The notes under the pieces were generated by a model, which saw only the letters and a program-made list of their open reading frames with translations, searched no databases and was not told the origin of the DNA. The position numbers and the translations under genes are program-made. This document shows, piece after piece, positions 1 through 9,278 of a DNA stretch of 21,569 bases (position 1 is the first letter of the stretch; the number at the start of each line of letters is the position of its first letter). The stretch is from Chara braunii (taxonomy: Eukaryota; Streptophyta; Charophyceae; Charales; Characeae). The stretch is taken from NCBI GenBank assembly GCA_003427395.1, contig BFEA01000603.1:596048-617616 (forward strand), written 5' to 3'.

Positions 1-978
<978 letters not shown>

Positions 979-999
979 GTGTGTTCCCCGAACACTGCA

Positions 1000-1119
1000 C
1001 ACCCTCATAATCGCAGTACCGGGCCGGGGGGATAGCTTCTGTACATTCCTTATCTAGCGTCTACAAAAACGTATGTCCACAAGCTATCTTTCCAGCCCGG
1101 TACAGCCATAATGAGGGTG
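1000..1119. repeat. Inverted repeat between two (CT)n(GT)n tracts
   Basis: The 25-bp arm at 1000-1024 is complementary to 1095-1119 at 22 of 25 positions, with a 70-bp loop. Further out, CCCC (about 986-989) faces GGGG (1131-1134), and the GA run ending at 978 faces the CT run starting at 1135, so the foldback can extend into the microsatellites. It looks like a small foldback or MITE-like insertion within a microsatellite. I see no coding sequence and no clear target-site duplication. Confidence 0.75.
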
Positions 1120-1131
1120 CGTTTTATTTAG

Positions 1132-1134
<3 letters not shown>

Positions 1135-1200
<66 letters not shown>

Positions 1201-1201
1201 T
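1135..1201. repeat. Compound microsatellite (CT)27(GT)6
   Basis: CT units run from 1135 to 1188 and GT units from 1189 to 1201. The order, CT then GT, is the same as in the tract at 854-955. The two tracts flank the inverted repeat 1000-1119, so they could be one original tract split by an insertion or two copies of one repeat. Confidence 0.95.
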
Positions 1202-1680
1202 ACATGCCCAGTTGGGCGATGTATATATAAACCAAGGATCCACAATGTGATGAAAGGACTGAATGGACAATGCAGTGCAAGTGAAATCTCAACAATTAGC
1301 GTACATCCTGATATAAACAAGATGGTGCTTTACAGCGCAGTGGAAGACTTCGATACAAATCCTGATATGACTGGGACTGACCTCTTTCGCGTAGTACAAA
1401 ATAGCGCAGCAGAATACTAGAATACTAATGACTAGCCCAGTCAATGTTACAATGCAGACCAAACATACATCATTCTCACCACACGGTGTGAAGGGAGCCT
1501 GGCGCTATACACAGGAAGAGGCGCCAGGTCCAGTTCATGCACAGACGAAGAAGAGGGGATCAAACGGAGAAGAGGAGGGGGGAGATGGGAAAGTCGTCAA
1601 CACCAAGTCCCGTTACAAGTCCCAAATAATCTCTCGTCAAAATGTCTGAAATCCAATGTCGAGTCTGGATCCAAACGTCA

Positions 1681-1685
<5 letters not shown>
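1202..1685. other. Unassigned sequence between microsatellites
   Basis: Open frames of 73-75 codons occur at 1193-1420 and 1428-1649 on the plus strand, but neither shows a known domain or a supported start. The interval is AG-rich near 1545-1600. I see no RNA gene or regulatory site. Confidence 0.5.

Positions 1686-1732
<47 letters not shown>
1686..1732. repeat. (CT)n microsatellite
   Basis: An uninterrupted run of about 23 CT units. It is followed by a purine-rich stretch (about 1762-1810) with GAGAG and GAAGAA motifs, and by a shorter CT run at 1811-1822. Confidence 0.95.
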
Positions 1733-1736
<4 letters not shown>

Positions 1737-1960
1737 TCTGCTGATGCAGTGAAGTCAGATAACGAGAGGGTGAGAGGGAGATGGTGAACTGAGAAGAGGA
1801 AGAAGAAGAACTCTCTCTCTCTCGTATGCCAGGTACTTACCTGTGAAGGTGGCGCTGTGTTGCAGGTACCTCGAAGACGAAGCTGGAGCGATGGAGCTGC
1901 AGGTAAGTCCCTCTGGCCTCCGCCCAATCTCTCTCTCTATAGTACTACTCTAGCTGCTAT

Positions 1961-2110
1961 GGCGCCCAGCGCTGAAGACTACAGCTAACGCTACTAGCGC
2001 CCAGCGCTGGAGACTACTGCTAACGCTACGACTACTCTGCTAACGCTACGACTACTCCTGCAGCGCTCCTCCAGAGTGCTGCTGCCGAATCCTGAAGACT
2101 ACCTCCTGCC
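1961..2110. repeat. Degenerate short tandem repeats
   Basis: A motif of the form GCGCCCAGCGCTG followed by AGACTAC and GCTAACGCTACTA appears at 1962-1996 and again at 1997-2034. The GCTAACGCTACGACTACTC segment then repeats immediately at about 2020-2056. A weaker echo (CCTGAAGACTACCTCCTG) ends near 2110. This looks like replication slippage; no coding function is evident. Confidence 0.75.
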
Positions 2111-2236
2111 TCCTGAACTGCACGTGAAGTGCCCGGGAAGTACCTAGGAACTACCTACCGGCCTGCAGGGCGGGCCAGTCCTATATAGTGCTGGCCTGTC
2201 CAGGAGGCTGCTCTTGCCAATGCCAAAACGTGTCAG

Positions 2237-2535
2237 ACCCTGGCGTTGAAGCTCAACCAGGGGTTGTCTTGAGAACAGGCCCGAAATGGCCTGTGCTAAA
2301 ACCCTGGTTTGTTGCCTGAGTTTCAGGGCGGGTCGAACTGATGAGGGCCTGAAAATGGCCCTCAGTTTCAGGATGAAAATGCTCAGGGCCGGAAAGGCCC
2401 TGATTTAGCCTGAAACGACACAGGGGTTGTATGTCCTTGTTTTCAGGCTTTCAGGATGAAACGACACAGGGCCTGTAGGCCCTTGTTTTCAGGCTTTTGA
2501 CCTGAAAACGTCACGGGCCTGAAAGGGGGCCCGTG
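2237..2535. repeat. Cluster of GGCC-core stem-loops
   Basis: At least five short hairpins occur in about 300 bp. The arms are ACCCTGG with CCAGGGGT (2237-2264), ACAGGCC with GGCCTGT (2275-2294), TGAGGGCC with GGCCCTCA (2342-2364), TCAGGGCC with GGCCCTGA (2383-2403) and CACGGGCC with GGCCCGTG (2512-2535). Four share a GGCC inner stem and a short purine loop containing GAAA. A larger foldback, AGCCTGAAAC with GTTTTCAGGCT (2407-2449), encloses another. Spacer text of the type CCTGAAA or TTTCAGG recurs between them. The outer base pairs differ from hairpin to hairpin but remain complementary. Confidence 0.85.
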
Positions 2536-2684
2536 CAGCCTGTTGCAGGCGCAGCATGTAACACTCTCTCTCTCTCCCCCCAAACGAAATGCAGAAGTCA
2601 TTAGTTGAAAAAACGTCCCTCATGTATCAGACGTCATTTTGTCTACTTACATGCAACTTTGCAACGTTGTCATGAGTGTACATG

Positions 2685-2782
2685 AGTATGCATGAAGATT
2701 TGCGTGCCTTCAACTAATGACCTCTGAGTATACATTAGTATACATGAAGATCAACGTGCTTTCGACCAATGACCTCTGCGTT
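2685..2782. repeat. Tandem repeat of 52 bp, two copies
   Basis: The unit beginning AGTATGCATGAAGAT at 2685 recurs as AGTATACATGAAGAT at 2737, a period of 52 bp. Both copies end with CAATGACCTCTG or TAATGACCTCTG. The copies differ at several positions, so the duplication is not recent. A third, weaker echo of ATGAGTGTACATGAG precedes it. Confidence 0.8.
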
Positions 2783-2792
2783 TTCAGTGTGT

Positions 2793-2795
<3 letters not shown>

Positions 2796-2841
<46 letters not shown>

Positions 2842-2942
2842 CCCACCTTCGCGGCACTCACTGTGACATGCCAAACGTAACCTCCCTCCACCCACCTTCG
2901 TGGCACGCGATGTGATGTGTCAAGTGTGACCACCACCCCCCG

Positions 2943-2975
<33 letters not shown>
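2796..2975. repeat. Facing (GA)n and (CT)n microsatellites
   Basis: (GA)n at 2796-2836 and (CT)n at 2946-2975 face each other across about 110 bp, so they are complementary arms of a potential foldback. The interval holds a short direct duplication of CACCCACCTTCG plus TGGCAC (about 2840-2860 and 2888-2905). The small open frames on the minus strand here are mostly dipeptide repeats and I do not consider them genes. Confidence 0.85.
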
Positions 2976-2979
<4 letters not shown>

Positions 2980-3069
2980 GTCGCGGGACACGTGGGCAAT
3001 ACTCACCGGGACGGTGCAAGCCAGTAGCGATGAAGAGGATGGTGGGAGCCGAAAAACTTCCCATTTTTT

Positions 3070-3212
3070 CAAGTAGGCTGGTACCTGGCCCCGTCATCCG
3101 GCCAAAAGCAAGTGGGACAGGCCAGTACCCAGGAACAGAATGGTGCCCTGCATGAAAAACAATTGGGATGGCCCGGTACCCAGGAAAAGACCGTTACCGT
3201 GCATGACACAAC
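3070..3212. repeat. Tandem repeat of about 51 bp
   Basis: A unit containing CAAGTGGGACAGGCCAGTAC and CCAGGAA at 3109 recurs at 3160 as CAATTGGGATGGCCCGGTAC and CCAGGAA, a period of 51 bp. Each ends with TGCATGA. A truncated earlier relative begins at 3070. The copies differ by several substitutions. Confidence 0.8.
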
Positions 3213-3597
3213 TGCCTAAATGGAACTACCACCCTGACTCAACTGTCGGCCTGAGTTACAACCACATTTCTTAACTTACGCCTCGACAAAGTTCGAAAGA
3301 GCATGTTTTTTTTGCCAATTGAACTCTTACTTGCCCCTTTTTTTATTATTTATTTTTTCTTAACGCCTGTTTCGATTGCTACCCAAGGTGTATCATATCT
3401 TCCGGTTTTACAAAAATGAAAATCTTTGCGGTTGGTTAGTCCCCATTGCAAACTAAATCAATAGGTATGCAAACAAAAAAGCTACTAGGTAGCATGACAT
3501 ATCCGGCCGGATTACCTGTCCGGATCATCCAGCTGGAGCATCTGGGAGTTTGTAGGTTTATCAGGATTTCTTTATACCTCCTAAAGCGTGCAGCGGG
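3213..3597. other. Unassigned AT-rich sequence
   Basis: The interval contains T-rich runs (about 3306-3360) and a short duplicated AAACTAAATCAATAGGTATG-like stretch near 3450. An 86-codon open frame (3446-3706) has no recognisable motif and runs into copy A. I see no gene. Confidence 0.5.
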
Positions 3598-3623
3598 TGC
3601 AGCGGGCCCATGTCACACTGTCG

Positions 3624-3653
3624 GTGTGAATACCCTTACAAGGGTATCCACAC
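3624..3653. repeat. Conserved hairpin of copy A
   Basis: GTGTG then ATACCCTT pair with AAGGGTAT then CACAC across a 2-nt centre (AC), giving a 14-position stem with one A-C mismatch. The same inner 8-bp stem is kept in copy B with different outer arms. I infer a structural or palindromic role. Confidence 0.85.
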
Positions 3654-3986
3654 TGTTTTTTGCAAGTGGCAGAATAATAAGTTCTGTTGAGATTACGCGC
3701 GCGTAGCGACTGGGCTTCCTTTGTGTTGACCGAATGGTTGGCTAGAAGCAGAGAGTGTGTGGGCGCGCAGTTTTGAGGCGCGCGTGATATTGTTTTATTG
3801 ACAAAACAGAACCGGCGTTTTAGCCAGCCAGTTTTTTATTTTTGATTAAAACTTGGAAGAGTGATGTGGCCGTGGCGTGCGTGCGATCATACAGGGGACG
3901 TCATCAGAAGTGGTGTTGCCTTCGGGAAGTGATTGGAGTGTGCAAGAGGAAGTAGAGCGCGAGCAGGGGCCTCCTCGCGGCCCACT

Positions 3987-3994
3987 TATATAGG
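3987..3994 (+). promoter_or_regulatory. TATA-box-like element, copy A
   Basis: The sequence ACTTATATAGG occurs in a GC-rich setting and lies at the same place in copy B. Downstream at 4001-4017 is a small hairpin, CCAAGTT with AACTTGG. The conserved motif TAGCACT then TTG and TTACG follows at about 4025. It could be a Pol II TATA box. The resemblance to the plant Pol I initiator form is weaker here than in copy B. No transcript start can be shown from sequence alone. Confidence 0.4.
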
Positions 3995-5560
3995 CGTCCC
4001 CAAGTTCCAAACTTGGCCTTGGGCCTAGCACTATTGGTTACGGTATCGGATTTTTGCGCTGCAGATTCGGGGATCGAGGCCTGCAGGCGACGGCGCAGGA
4101 GTATTGGAGTGGCGAGAAGAGGCCAAGGGGTTAAGGGCCTGACAAGGTTATCCCCCATGGCTTTTGCTGCCCACGGGGCCAATTGGTGAGGCCAAGGCGG
4201 TACTAGCACGTCCCTTTTTTTCCCCTCGCCTTTTCGTTTCGTTTTTATTTTTGTGGTTACTATTTTACTTTTATTGTTATTATTATTATCATTATTATTA
4301 CTTTAATTTGTTTGCCCTCCTCGAGTCAGACGCGATACCGGATTTAGGGGTCGTCGACGGGACTGATGAGTCGGCTCAAATGGTGTGAACTCTTACTTTT
4401 GAGCCTACGTACCAGGGACGTCGAGGTAGGGTGGGACCTTGTGTGCGCGCCTCTTTTGGCTGACCTACGGGGCGTTGGTGCGTTCGGAATGCTGGCAACA
4501 GCCCTCTATCCCGTCGTCTTGAGACGCGGACCGAGGAGGTCAACGTGCATGCAAGCCGGTGGGTGATTCAGCCCACGAGTTGGAAGAAACCTGAGTGGTG
4601 GGAACCTTCAGCGGGTGCACTGTGCACCACCCACGAATCTGTCGCAAGAGGCTTAGAGTCGAATTGAGTGTGAGCATGCCCGTTGGGAGTCGAAAGAGGT
4701 GCGCAGTGCCCGGGCGGAGCAGCCCGGGACACTATGGGAAGGCCGCTGCAGCGGCTGCTCACATGGAACCCGTCCTCCACTTCGGTCTCCAAAGTTCTCA
4801 GTTGAATATTTGCTACTACCACCAAGACCCCATCAGGACCCACTTCACCTGGGACCATGCTACAGGCTTGCAGCAGGCCCAAGCCCCTAATTCCGCGATC
4901 CGCTATCTATGTGTGAGCTTGCCCATTGGGGACCCAAAGGTGGAGAGCTCTACCTGAGTAGAGTGACCCAAGGAAGCTGTTGGGAGGCTCGCAGCAGTAT
5001 TGAGTGCAAATCGTTCGTCGGACTTGGGTATAGGAGCGCAAGACTACTCAAACCATTTAGTCGCATACCTTTTTATTTTTCCCTTTGAAGTCTCCAACCA
5101 GTCCTAGCGGGAGGACGTCAGATGCTGCTGGATGCGCTGGTCAGAGAATACGGGTTGAAGTAACATAGACGAAGGAAGGACAAATAGCACACAGGGGAGA
5201 GGGAGGGAAGTCTTTCTCGCCTGCTTCTCTATGAAAAACGAGATGACGAAGAACCGACTTTGATGTTTTTTTTTAGCCGGGTGAGTGCAACGATCGTGTT
5301 AGTTTTGGTGTGGTAGAAGTTGAGCTAGAGGAAGAAAAGGATTGCACAGAGAGATGTGGTGACGGATATGGCGAGGAGAAGAGACACTATCTCACTCGTT
5401 TCTTTACGGAGTTGAGTGGGGAAAGAGTTTACATGGGAGTTTTTTGGCATTGCGAGTGAGGTGATAGTGTTAGTGTTGCCTATAGATTAGTAGTTTGGTT
5501 GGAGTTGGCATTACAAGTTGCGGCCAGGAAGAAAGACTTTGAAGCCACGAGGTATCTTTT

Positions 5561-6054
5561 CGGGGTTTTGTGGAGGTTACATTTCTACTAGGCTATGATT
5601 GAAGCTGGCCATCACCAGGTGCATGACGCGATTGTTGTGCTCATGATTGTGAGTGCCCTTATGGCAATGCTGGTTACCTCCTCCAACGCGATACATTCGT
5701 CATCTCCTCACAACCTCAGTCGGGTGTATCAGTCCTCTTCGTTGTCGTCATTAGAGAGCGTGTAGTCATATGGTCGCGACGTGGTGATATGATCTGCCTC
5801 CGCGATATTGATACCTCTTCCAGACAGCTTGCAGCTTCTTTCGTTGGTCGAAGCTCGGGCTGGTAGTACGTATATAGTGTTTGGCATCGTATTCACCTGG
5901 TCGGGGCTCCAACCAGGTTCATCTAGGAGTGGAAGCCAAAAACCGAAAGCGCAAGCGAGGTGAAAAGGGAGAAAGCTAATGCGAAGGATGACAGACAACG
6001 CCAAGCTACATACCTGTTCGGGATGAGGGGAATGTATTTTTCCATACGCTAGCA
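5561..6054. other. Unassigned sequence
   Basis: A 127-codon open frame on the minus strand (6112-5729) spans most of the interval. Its first residues translate the 24-bp repeat described next and the rest has no motif I recognise. I see no supported gene. Confidence 0.45.
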
Positions 6055-6126
6055 GACAATACATTACTGTATCGTGCGGACAATACATTACTGTATCGTG
6101 TGAACGATACATTACTGTATCATGCA
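6055..6126. repeat. 24-bp tandem repeat, three copies, each a hairpin
   Basis: Three adjoining units of exactly 24 bp start at 6055, 6079 and 6103. The core of each is ATACATTACTGTAT, which folds with a TTAC loop. The third unit has a 6-bp stem (GATACA with TGTATC); the first two have 5 bp. Differences between units are few, so the expansion is fairly recent compared with the surrounding duplications. Confidence 0.92.
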
Positions 6127-6605
6127 GTCAATAGCAGCGCGCGGGGTGCATACATACCTGCGAGTGTGAAAGTGCAAGGAATGTCAAACCAAGCGCGTGG
6201 GAGAACGGATGCATGTGCGTGCAAACAAGGAGGGCATGATAGAGAGACAGGGCAAAGAAGCATGTATCTGGCCGCTGTGTGGCAGAAGAGACAGCCCTCT
6301 TCGGTTGCATGATGGTGGAGCCACTGGGCTGCTCACGATCAAGGCCGCCTTATTCTCACGAAGATTGCGGTTGTCGATCTGCTATCCTTGACTCCTTGCT
6401 CCGTGGACTTTTGCCTCGTTAAGTTCAAAGCTATTGCACCTCAAGTTCAAAACTACAGTCCACCTAGAGATTTCTCTCAACTATATTGTTAGCCAACCTA
6501 ACCGGGTTAGCGACCAGCTACCTTGACAGCAAGGATCACGCTCAAATCTAGGAGGAAAGACGGGGGTAAAGGAATAGCAAGTGAAGAGTTCGAAGGGAAA
6601 GCAAC
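6127..6605. other. Unassigned sequence
   Basis: Short overlapping open frames of 60-70 codons occur on both strands without recognisable motifs. A palindrome, CTAACC-G-GGTTAG, lies near 6497-6509. I see no gene, RNA gene or clear repeat. Confidence 0.45.
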
Positions 6606-6648
6606 AAGGCGTTGTCGGCGCGAATACCCTTACAAGGGTATCCGCCTT
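6606..6648. repeat. Conserved hairpin of copy B
   Basis: The inner stem ATACCCTT (6624-6631) with AAGGGTAT (6634-6641) is identical to copy A. The outer arms differ: GGCG (6617-6620), or alternatively AAGGCG (6606-6611), can pair with the right-hand CGCC and CGCCTT (6643-6648). Copy A uses GTGTG and CACAC in that place. The arms changed but stayed complementary. Confidence 0.8.
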
Positions 6649-6989
6649 GGTTTTTGCAAATGACAAAAAATAAGTTTGGTTCAGAGTCTGAGTACACTGC
6701 GCGGGTCACGGGTGTGTCTATTGTTGGAACTGACTATGTGTTTGACCAGAGTAAAGAGTGTGTGAGCGCGCAGACTTAAGGCGCGCGTGATCTCTTTTCT
6801 TGTTGATGATTGTAAAGCCGGCGCAGTTGCCGGCCAAATTTTTTGTTCTGATTAAACTAGGATTAAAAATGTTTTGCCTCTTGATTGGTGTGCTTGCCTA
6901 TGACTTGTGCGTGCGTACGGAGGACAACATCGACAATAAAGTGATTGTGGAGCGTTTCAATAGAGCCCGCGCGACACGTGGTACCGACT

Positions 6990-7000
6990 TATATAAGGGG
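6990..7000 (+). promoter_or_regulatory. TATATAAGGGG element, copy B
   Basis: The 11 bases TATATAAGGGG closely resemble the core promoter form described for plant Pol I rDNA transcription (TATA-R-TA-N-GGGG). They could equally be a Pol II TATA box. The element is positionally conserved with copy A, about 3.0 kb upstream. A short hairpin (CCCAA with TTGGG) follows. The word GATCGAGGC, which fits a Pol III B-box, is conserved downstream in both copies (about 4072 and 7076), but I find no convincing A-box. Confidence 0.4.
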
Positions 7001-8322
7001 TCCGCCGGTCCTAGTCCCAATCTTGGGCGTAGCACTGTTGATTACGATGTCGGACTTTCAACAGGGAGATTCAAGGATCGAGGCCAGCGTCGACAACGTA
7101 AGAATATTGGAGCGGCGTGAAGAGGCCAAAGGGTTGAGGGCCCGGCGGGGCTCTCCCCCTTGGTTTTGCTGTCGGCGGAGTGGGGGCAGCATTAGCGGAT
7201 CCTTCTTGTTTCGCCCGACGCTTTCTGACGATTGAAATTCTCTAAATATTTTTTCTAAATATTTTATTATTTAACGGCGTATTATTATTTTTTTTTATGC
7301 TCTGGCGTTCCTTGACTCGGACGTAACGCCGATTTTAAAGTCCGTCATGGCGGTCGAAGACCTTCAGCGCGCGCCTTCTTTGGCTGACCTACAGATTCCT
7401 GTGTATTCGGGATGCTGGCAAATTCCTTTCTCCTGCTCGCCATTAAATACGGACCGAGGGAGAGCAATGTGCATGGGTGTTTTGACCCACGAGGCCAAAG
7501 GAAGCTAGTGTAACAGGAGTCCTTGGTAAGCGGGCTGGAAGCCACCCACTATCTACCGTGAGAGGTTTGTGTGTGAGCATGCCCGGGCGTAATGGGACGG
7601 AGCGGCCCAGGGCGCCGTGAGAAGGGCGCTGCTGCAGCTGCCTGCATTGGAGCTCTTCCCCGCCCCGGTCCTCGAAGTTCTCATTTGAATATTTGCTATT
7701 ACTACTGAGAGTTACACCAAGACCCGCCTCATCTAGTTTACTCGACAGGCCACGTAGTGGGCCTGCGCCCTCCTGCTCATTAAAGAGGCGGAGTTATGAA
7801 GGACGTGCATAGGCCTGGCGCTGCAGCATCGCCTGTTCGGACCCGAAAGGTAAGTTTCAACATACTCCTTACCCGATTTCGGCCACCGGCCTGTTCCCCG
7901 TGTCAATTGGACACCCGAGGTGGCGTCTGGGCTTGTGCACAGTTTGTGTCGAAAGAGGGGGAGGTCAACCTGTTTAGGCAGGGCATCCGGTAAGAACCCA
8001 ATGGAGGCGCGCAGCGATACTGTCGTGTCAGCATTCATCAGGCTCTGGCTATAGGAGCGGAAGACTAATCGGAGCGTCTGGTCGCTGGTTCCCTCTGGGG
8101 TTTCCCTCGGGATGGCCGGAGTTGATGAGCCGTTTATCGATCGCTGCGAGGTCCGCTACCAGTCGAAGTTGCGCTAGCCAAAAGAGTGAGAGGGACTGCA
8201 GCGGAGACGAGCAGAGGGGGAAAAAAGGATGGAACCTAAGCAGAAACCGCGCTAGATACATTCGAAGAAGAGGATGGCGGAGCGGAGTGAGAGCGAGCTA
8301 TGGCAAAGATCGAAAGTGCATA

Positions 8323-8855
8323 CCTCACTCATTTCTTGATGAAAATAAGCGAGGAAAGAGAGTAAGTAGGGTTTTTTGACCTGGGCGGTTAGTTTTAAAG
8401 CAAGAGCGAAGGAGAAAGAGTTAGAATGAAAAGACATGCCCAGGAGATGCCGGAAAGTGAAGGAGAGGGAGAGTGAAATTGAGATAACTCGGTCATTTCA
8501 TGACCGATTTTAGCAATTTCAAACGTTAGACAGGGGTTTTGGGGAGCTGTGAATCTAATGGTGAACTTGATTAAGGAGTTAGTAGATAGATTCGGGGTTA
8601 CGAGGGTTACTGGCTGCGCGGAGGTAGTATGAAGGTGGCTATGGTGAAGGTCGAAGATGTATGCCCCGTTCGTTTTACAACAAAAACGAACGCGGGGAGA
8701 GGGTAGGTAGGGGTTTTTAACACGGGGCGAATGTGAATTCATGGTCAGTTTGGGTGTTAGATTAGTAGAACGAAAGTTAGAACAAAAGACGGTGCTTAGA
8801 GCTATGGGAGAAAAAAAAAAATTGTCGAAACGGTCGTTCCTTAACCGACTTCGAC
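8323..8855. repeat. Four diverged units, each carrying a stem-loop
   Basis: Hairpins occur at 8323-8354 (CCTC...GAGG, weak), 8489-8507 (TCGGTCA with TGACCGA, loop TTTCA), 8664-8697 (CCCC-GTTCGTTTT with AAAACGAAC-GC-GGGG) and 8824-8855 (GTCGAA and CGGT with ACCG and TTCGAC). Spacings are about 155-185 bp. After most of them comes GGGGTTTT-like text, then GTGAAT and GTTAG-TAGTAGA-like text, so the units are related by descent. A similar unit lies in copy A near 5375-5500. The stem sequences differ between units while pairing is kept. Confidence 0.7.
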
Positions 8856-8998
8856 GAATGGAGGTTATACACTAAGGTTTTGGAAGTGGGCAGATGCGAT
8901 GCAGAATGTCGATTGAAAGGAGGGGCGGTAAAAAAGGCGGTATGTCTTTGATTTTTCACTCGAGTTTCATACAGAATTTGGCAATGAGTCTCAGGCAA

Positions 8999-9069
8999 AA
9001 GTTGTTTGAAATATCATTTTGCATAACATATTTTTTTTATAGATTTTTTCGATGAATTTTTTTTTTTTT
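8999..9069. other. T-rich stretch
   Basis: Runs of T at about 9031-9038 and 9058-9070 separate the hairpin units from the GTAC-rich repeat. I see nothing else here. Confidence 0.6.
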
Positions 9070-9071
9070 TA

Positions 9072-9178
9072 CGTATTCCCACGTACGGGAGTTCACGTAC
9101 GGGAGTACACGTACGGGAGTACGTGTCGCGTACAGGCATACGTGTACGCGTGTACGCGCAACCCGCGTACATGTACAC
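9072..9178. repeat. GTAC-rich short tandem repeat
   Basis: CACGTACGGGAGT occurs three times in a row with a period of about 14 bp (about 9080-9121). It then decays into GTACGTGT, GTACGCG and CATGTAC words to about 9178. Almost every word is self-complementary (ACGT, GTAC, CGCG), so the tract can form many alternative hairpins. Confidence 0.85.
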
Positions 9179-9278
9179 CATGCAACCCAGGACTGAAAGC
9201 AGATTGTGAAAAGGGTTGCATTTGGGGGAGAGGTGGGAGGAAGGTGGTTTTGCCTGTGTTTAACTAGGTCGACCAAAG

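Larger units (their letters stand above)
3598..5560. repeat. Copy A of a diverged direct duplication
   Basis: This interval aligns by eye with copy B (6606 to about 8110). Shared landmarks in order are a hairpin with ATACCCTT and AAGGGTAT arms, GTGTG-GCGCGCAG followed by GGCGCGCGTGAT, a GATTAAA motif, the TATATA box, TAGCACT, TTGGAGTGGCGAGAAGAGGCC or the like, a T-rich or TTATT-rich segment, TTTGGCTGACCTAC, GAGCATGCCCG, and GTTGAATATTTGCTA. It is about 3.0 kb upstream of copy B. No open frame is shared between the copies, so it is probably non-coding. It could be a non-autonomous element, an intergenic-spacer-type repeat or an LTR remnant. The right limit is vague; sequence resembling the hairpin series after copy B continues to about 5500. 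Confidence 0.75.
6606..8110. repeat. Copy B of the diverged direct duplication
   Basis: This is the counterpart of copy A, with the same order of landmarks from the left hairpin through the TATATA box to GTTGAATATTTGCTA-like text (about 7686). The final shared motif, TATAGGAGCG followed by AAGACTA, is at about 8050 (copy A at about 5030). Copies differ by many substitutions and indels, so the duplication is old. Open frames in the two copies do not correspond. Confidence 0.75.

Noticed and set aside
1829-1906. Possible micro-exon between TGTTGCAG and CAGGTAAGT
   Set aside because: The splice-like words also occur as an inverted repeat (ACTTACCTG with CAGGTAAGT), there is no flanking exon I can recognise, and splice-like words are common by chance.
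4355-4395. CTGATGAG followed by a short GAG/CTC stem, resembling a hammerhead ribozyme core, in copy A
   Set aside because: The required GAAA after stem II is absent (it reads CAAA), the GA of the core would be consumed by the stem, and copy B does not conserve it. N-terminal-nuclease PLEs are also reported to lack canonical hammerheads.
5729-6112. 127-codon open frame on the minus strand
   Set aside because: Its start translates the 24-bp minisatellite and the rest shows no motif, no codon pattern and no partner elsewhere in the window.
4069-7085. Pol III gene (SINE or tRNA-derived) in copies A and B, based on GATCGAGGC as a B-box
   Set aside because: I could not find a matching A-box at the right distance and no tRNA-like fold. 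I kept it only as a comment on the TATATA elements.
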